Origin: Nitrospinae bacterium CG11_big_fil_rev_8_21_14_0_20_56_8
GTDB taxonomy: Bacteria; Nitrospinota; Nitrospinia; Nitrospinales; VA-1
DNA length: 8,559 nucleotides
Reading direction: 5' to 3'
Assembly: GCA_002796165.1 (NCBI GenBank)
Contig: PCWF01000105.1
Location: 1,565 to 10,123, forward strand
Part shown: one piece after another, positions 5,918 to 8,559 of the stretch
How positions within the stretch are numbered: position 1 is the stretch's first letter
Layout: each line of letters begins with the position of its first letter
The notes under the pieces: generated by a model
Told to the model about the DNA's origin: nothing
Seen by the model: only the letters and a program-made list of their open reading frames with translations
Databases searched by the model: none
Program-made: the position numbers and the translations under genes

Positions 5918-7106
5918 CAGCAAGGGAACCCATTTCGATCACTTCCATGTTTTCGATCGCCTGCATCCCCAGAGTCTCCATGGGATAGGCCATCTCGTCG
6001 GCTTCCAGGTCGGTTATCCGGGAGCGGGTGGCCGGGCGTTGCGGCATGAAAATTGAGCAACAGTCCGGTTGCGGTTGAATGCTGGTCTCATAAGTTCCAA
6101 TGCGCATCGCATTCCCAATGATCTCCTGCTTGTCCATTCCGATCAAGGGGCGCAAAACCGTCATCCGCACCACATTGTTGACAGCGGCGAGATTTTCAAG
6201 CGTCTGCGAGGCCACCTGGCCCACCGATTCCCCGGTCACCAAGCCCAGGCATTTGTTACGCTCCGCAACCGCCTGGGCAATTCGGTACATCATCCTTCGA
6301 TATAAAACCACGCGGTTTTTGTCTTTACAGTTGTCCCGGATAGCCACCTGGATATCCTGGAACGGAACGATAAATAATTTCATCCCCATTTGGAATCGAT
6401 TGAGGATTCCACCCAGCTTGACCACTTTGTCGTAACCGCCCCGCCCGAGAAACGTGCGGTTGTCGAAAAAAATCGCGTGGACGCGGCAACCGCGCCGCAT
6501 CATCATATACGCCGCTACGGGGCTGTCGATGCCACCGGACAAAAGGCATAACACATTCCCCGAGCATCCCACCGGCAATCCCCGGATCCCGGCCTTGCGG
6601 TTATCAAAAATATAGATCCCTTTCATACCCACTTCGATTTCCAGAATAAATTTTGCGTTTTTGAGATCCACCGTCAATCCACGGGGAGAGAGATCGTGCA
6701 TGATGCGTGAGCCCACTTCAAAGTTGATTTCCGGAGACGTGTGAGGAAACAATTTATCCGAGCGCTGGGCACGAACGCAAAACTTCAACTCCTTGCCGGG
6801 AACCATGTGGGGTTCGATCATTTCCCGTCCCACGGCGGCCATGACGTCAAAATCGGCCTCCACCTTCCTCCCCACGCTGAATGAGGCCACGGCGGGGACT
6901 CTTGAAAGACGGCTCGTACATTCTTCCGCACAGGACAGATCGGTATCAATCAGGATCCGCCCATGCGGCATATGAAAATGCATGGGCTCGACCCCCGCCA
7001 GAGCCAGTTTTATATTGGAAAGAAGGCAGGATTCAAAAAATCGGCGATTCCTGCCTTTCAGGCCGATCTCGTCGTAACGAATCAAAATAGTGATCGGGAT
7101 ATTCAT
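5862..7106 (-). CDS. thiI: tRNA 4-thiouridine synthase ThiI (short form without rhodanese domain)
   Basis: A 414-residue protein. Residues 1-60 include RYDEIGLKGRNRRFF, the typical ThiI N-terminal ferredoxin-like domain. A THUMP RNA-binding domain follows to about 165. The PP-loop pyrophosphatase motif S-G-G-I-D-S is at 190-195 in LLSGGIDSPVAAY, with GESVGQVASQTLENL at 292-306 and DCCSIFMPQRPATR at 348-361. C349/C350 lie at the place of the conserved catalytic Cys344 of E. coli ThiI. There is no C-terminal rhodanese domain, as in Bacillus-type ThiI. The enzyme adenylates U8 of tRNA and inserts sulfur; some homologues also serve thiamine synthesis. ATG 7104-7106 overlaps the desulfurase stop as ATGA, so the sulfur donor is translationally coupled. 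Residues 397-414 (EC..SSPDL end) are encoded antisense to folK and extend past the usual end near ENMEVIE. That tail may be a local stop-codon loss without function. Confidence 0.93.
   Translation of the reverse strand: MNIPITILIRYDEIGLKGRNRRFFESCLLSNIKLALAGVEPMHFHMPHGRILIDTDLSCAEECTSRLSRVPAVASFSVGRKVEADFDVMAAVGREMIEPHMVPGKELKFCVRAQRSDKLFPHTSPEINFEVGSRIMHDLSPRGLTVDLKNAKFILEIEVGMKGIYIFDNRKAGIRGLPVGCSGNVLCLLSGGIDSPVAAYMMMRRGCRVHAIFFDNRTFLGRGGYDKVVKLGGILNRFQMGMKLFIVPFQDIQVAIRDNCKDKNRVVLYRRMMYRIAQAVAERNKCLGLVTGESVGQVASQTLENLAAVNNVVRMTVLRPLIGMDKQEIIGNAMRIGTYETSIQPQPDCCSIFMPQRPATRSRITDLEADEMAYPMETLGMQAIENMEVIEMGSLAVRECAGSSGPRPMSSPDL
5910..5928. repeat. Small inverted repeat at the folK/thiI junction
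   Basis: TTCCCT (5910-5915) and AGGGAA (5923-5928) can form a 6-bp stem with a 7-nt loop, spanning the folK stop codon. No T-run follows on either strand, so it is not a standard intrinsic terminator. It could still slow polymerase or protect 3' ends where the two convergent genes meet. Confidence 0.3.
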
Positions 7107-8296
7107 TTCCTAAGGACCTTTCGTTCCCGAAACACGGGCAACAGGGAATCGTAAGCCTTGGCGAACCGGTCCAGGAACCGATCGACCTCCGCCAGCGTGT
7201 TCTGCGGACCAAAAGATATTCTCAGACTGCAATACGCCTCCTCTTCCGAAAGACCGATGCCCGTGAGAATCTGCGACGGTTCTTTGGAATGGGCGCTACA
7301 GGCGCTTCCCAGTCCGACATAAATTCCCTGTTCCTCCAGATGGTGGAGCAGAACCTCCCCTTCAACGGGAGGAAAGCTGAAATTCACAATCGCGGGGGAT
7401 TGCCGATCAAGATCTATCCCGGCCAGGGAATTAAATCGCACCTTCAACCCGGAAGTCGTTTGCGAAAGAGACTTCAGTCCATCCACAAGCCGCCGCGTGA
7501 GTTTTATATAGAGATCGCGGTTAGCCCCTTCCTCCCGAACCGCGATTTTCAGAGCTTCCGCCAAACCGACGATCAGCGGAGTAGGCAGGGTCCCCGATCG
7601 AACGCCATACTGTTGCTTTCCCCCGTGTATCTGCGGAGTCAGGGAGAGCCGACCATCCAAAATTAAAAGACCGATTCCTTTGGGACCTTGAAATTTATGC
7701 GCCGAAGCGGAATAACCCGAAATTCCCGGCCAAGCCTTTATGGCCACCGGCAACTTGCCGACCGCCTGGGCGCCATCTAAAAACAGCCGCACTTGAGGGG
7801 CTTCCTTCCGAATCGCTTCGACCACCGATGCGGGTTCGTTGACCGATCCCAGTTCATTATTCACGTGCGACAGGCAAAGCAGGCGAACACGGTTCTGTTG
7901 TAAAATTTTAAGCCCTTCAAAACCCAATCGTCCCTCAGTTTGAAACTCACGCAATGGAACCGGGGGATTCCCCAGGCTCGAAAGATAATCCAGCGTCGCC
8001 CGAATGCTGGGATGTTCTAATCCAAGAGAAGCAACTTTTTTATCCGGAAAGCAGAGCCCTTTAATGAACAGATTGTTCGACTCGCTGGCGCCGCTGGTAA
8101 AAAGGATCCGGTGCGTCGCAGGCACCCGGAGCAGATCGGCGATCTGTTCAGCCAGGTACTCGATTTTCCTGCGCGCATCCAGACCGGCACGATAAACCAC
8201 TCCCGAGTTCGCATAGTCCTCCCGAAATGAACGGGTCATGGCCTCAATGACCTCGGGATGCATGGGGGTAGTGGCGGCATTATCCAGGTAAATCAT
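7103..8296 (-). CDS. Cysteine desulfurase (NifS/IscS family)
   Basis: A 397-residue PLP enzyme starting with the canonical MIYLDNAATTP. Visible functional residues: H95 in LEHPS, D174 in LFLDGAQAVGK, H200-K201 in S-A-S-A-H-K-F-Q-G-P-K-G (K201 is the Schiff-base lysine), R233-S-G-T after GGKQQYGV, and C333 in GLGSACSAHSKEPS. C333 is the catalytic cysteine that carries the persulfide. It removes sulfur from L-cysteine, giving alanine. Which paralogue it is (IscS, NifS or a ThiI-dedicated NifZ-like enzyme) cannot be fixed from sequence alone, so I give no symbol. The 4-nt overlap with thiI argues for a dedicated sulfur donor; no iscU or other Fe-S scaffold gene is next to it. Its ATG lies 12 nt after the ubiX stop. 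GGTGAG directly abuts the ATG, too close for a normal SD, so coupling to ubiX translation is likely. Confidence 0.94.
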   Translation of the reverse strand: MIYLDNAATTPMHPEVIEAMTRSFREDYANSGVVYRAGLDARRKIEYLAEQIADLLRVPATHRILFTSGASESNNLFIKGLCFPDKKVASLGLEHPSIRATLDYLSSLGNPPVPLREFQTEGRLGFEGLKILQQNRVRLLCLSHVNNELGSVNEPASVVEAIRKEAPQVRLFLDGAQAVGKLPVAIKAWPGISGYSASAHKFQGPKGIGLLILDGRLSLTPQIHGGKQQYGVRSGTLPTPLIVGLAEALKIAVREEGANRDLYIKLTRRLVDGLKSLSQTTSGLKVRFNSLAGIDLDRQSPAIVNFSFPPVEGEVLLHHLEEQGIYVGLGSACSAHSKEPSQILTGIGLSEEEAYCSLRISFGPQNTLAEVDRFLDRFAKAYDSLLPVFRERKVLRK

Positions 8297-8308
8297 CTCA
8301 CCGGACTT

Positions 8309-8559
8309 TCAGGGCTTGTAGGGTTCAAACAGATCTTGTTCAATATCCAGGTGATCCAGGATCCGGGCAACCATGAAATCCACCAGGTCATCTACACTTT
8401 CAGGATGGGAATAAAAACCGGGAGAGGCCGGCATGACCAATGCTCCAGCCCGATCGAGCCGCAATAAATTTTCGAGATGGATGGTACTGAACGGGGTTTC
8501 GCGCGGAACCACAATCAACTTGCGCTTCTCCTTCAAGGTGACGTCGGCGGCTCGTTCCA
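8309..8559 (-). CDS. ubiX: Flavin prenyltransferase UbiX, C-terminal part only
   Basis: The frame is open on the minus strand from the window edge to a stop at 8309-8311. It gives 82 residues beginning ERAADVTLKEKRK. The match to UbiX/Pad1 is clear: the VPRETPFSTIHLENLLRL block, then AGALVMPASPGFYSHPES and DDLVDFMVARILDHLDI. UbiX attaches a dimethylallyl group to FMN to make prenylated FMN, the cofactor of UbiD-type decarboxylases in ubiquinone or related pathways. The N-terminal FMN-binding part lies beyond the window; a TTG at 8534-8536 encodes an internal Leu and is not the start. The gene is the first visible member of a ubiX-desulfurase-thiI operon, 12 nt before the desulfurase. No ubiD is in view. 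Confidence 0.93.
   Translation of the reverse strand, partial: ERAADVTLKEKRKLIVVPRETPFSTIHLENLLRLDRAGALVMPASPGFYSHPESVDDLVDFMVARILDHLDIEQDLFEPYKP

Noticed and set aside
8309..8536. Short complete gene starting at TTG 8536
   Set aside because: The frame stays open to the window edge with UbiX-like residues (ERAADVT) before that codon, so it is the interior of a truncated ubiX.

Overview
The window is a dense bacterial chromosomal segment: eight complete genes and two cut by the window edges, with no RNA genes, mobile elements or CRISPR. The products point to a Gram-negative (diderm) bacterium. There is a TonB with a proline-rich periplasmic linker, a lipoprotein c-type cytochrome, a secreted repeat protein and a UbiX-type quinone-pathway enzyme. 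The planctomycete/verrucomicrobial-like DapL and the secreted D-x-N-x-D-G repeat protein suggest a lineage outside the well-studied Proteobacteria. A Nitrospinota-like or deltaproteobacteria-like group is plausible, but this is a low-confidence guess from protein style.

Left region (1-3988, + strand): a cobalamin-linked gene run. The 3' end of cobO (corrinoid adenosyltransferase) is followed by a TonB energy transducer, a secreted protein made of nine 25-residue acidic repeats, a lipid-anchored monohaem cytochrome c, and cobT (lower-ligand activation for B12). Gaps are 63 nt, a 4-nt ATGA overlap, 21 nt and 63 nt, so much of it is probably co-transcribed. A weak terminator-like hairpin and a perfect palindrome lie just before cobT. 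The three envelope genes between two B12 enzymes are the least explained part of the window. Energising outer-membrane corrinoid uptake is an obvious role for the TonB, but the repeat protein and the cytochrome have no assigned partner.

Middle region (3989-5917, + strand): a 204-nt intergenic stretch with a good candidate sigma70-type promoter, then dapL (LL-diaminopimelate aminotransferase for lysine and peptidoglycan), directly abutted by folK (folate pathway pyrophosphokinase).

Right region (8559-5862, - strand): ubiX (3' part only), a cysteine desulfurase and thiI run leftwards as a tight operon. The desulfurase and thiI overlap by ATGA and form a sulfur-relay pair for 4-thiouridine in tRNA (and possibly thiamine). 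The 3' end of thiI runs 56 nt into the 3' end of folK on the opposite strand.

I found no complete, clearly new system. The best candidate for follow-up is the tonB / 25-residue-repeat protein / lipoprotein-cytochrome trio inside the B12 genes.
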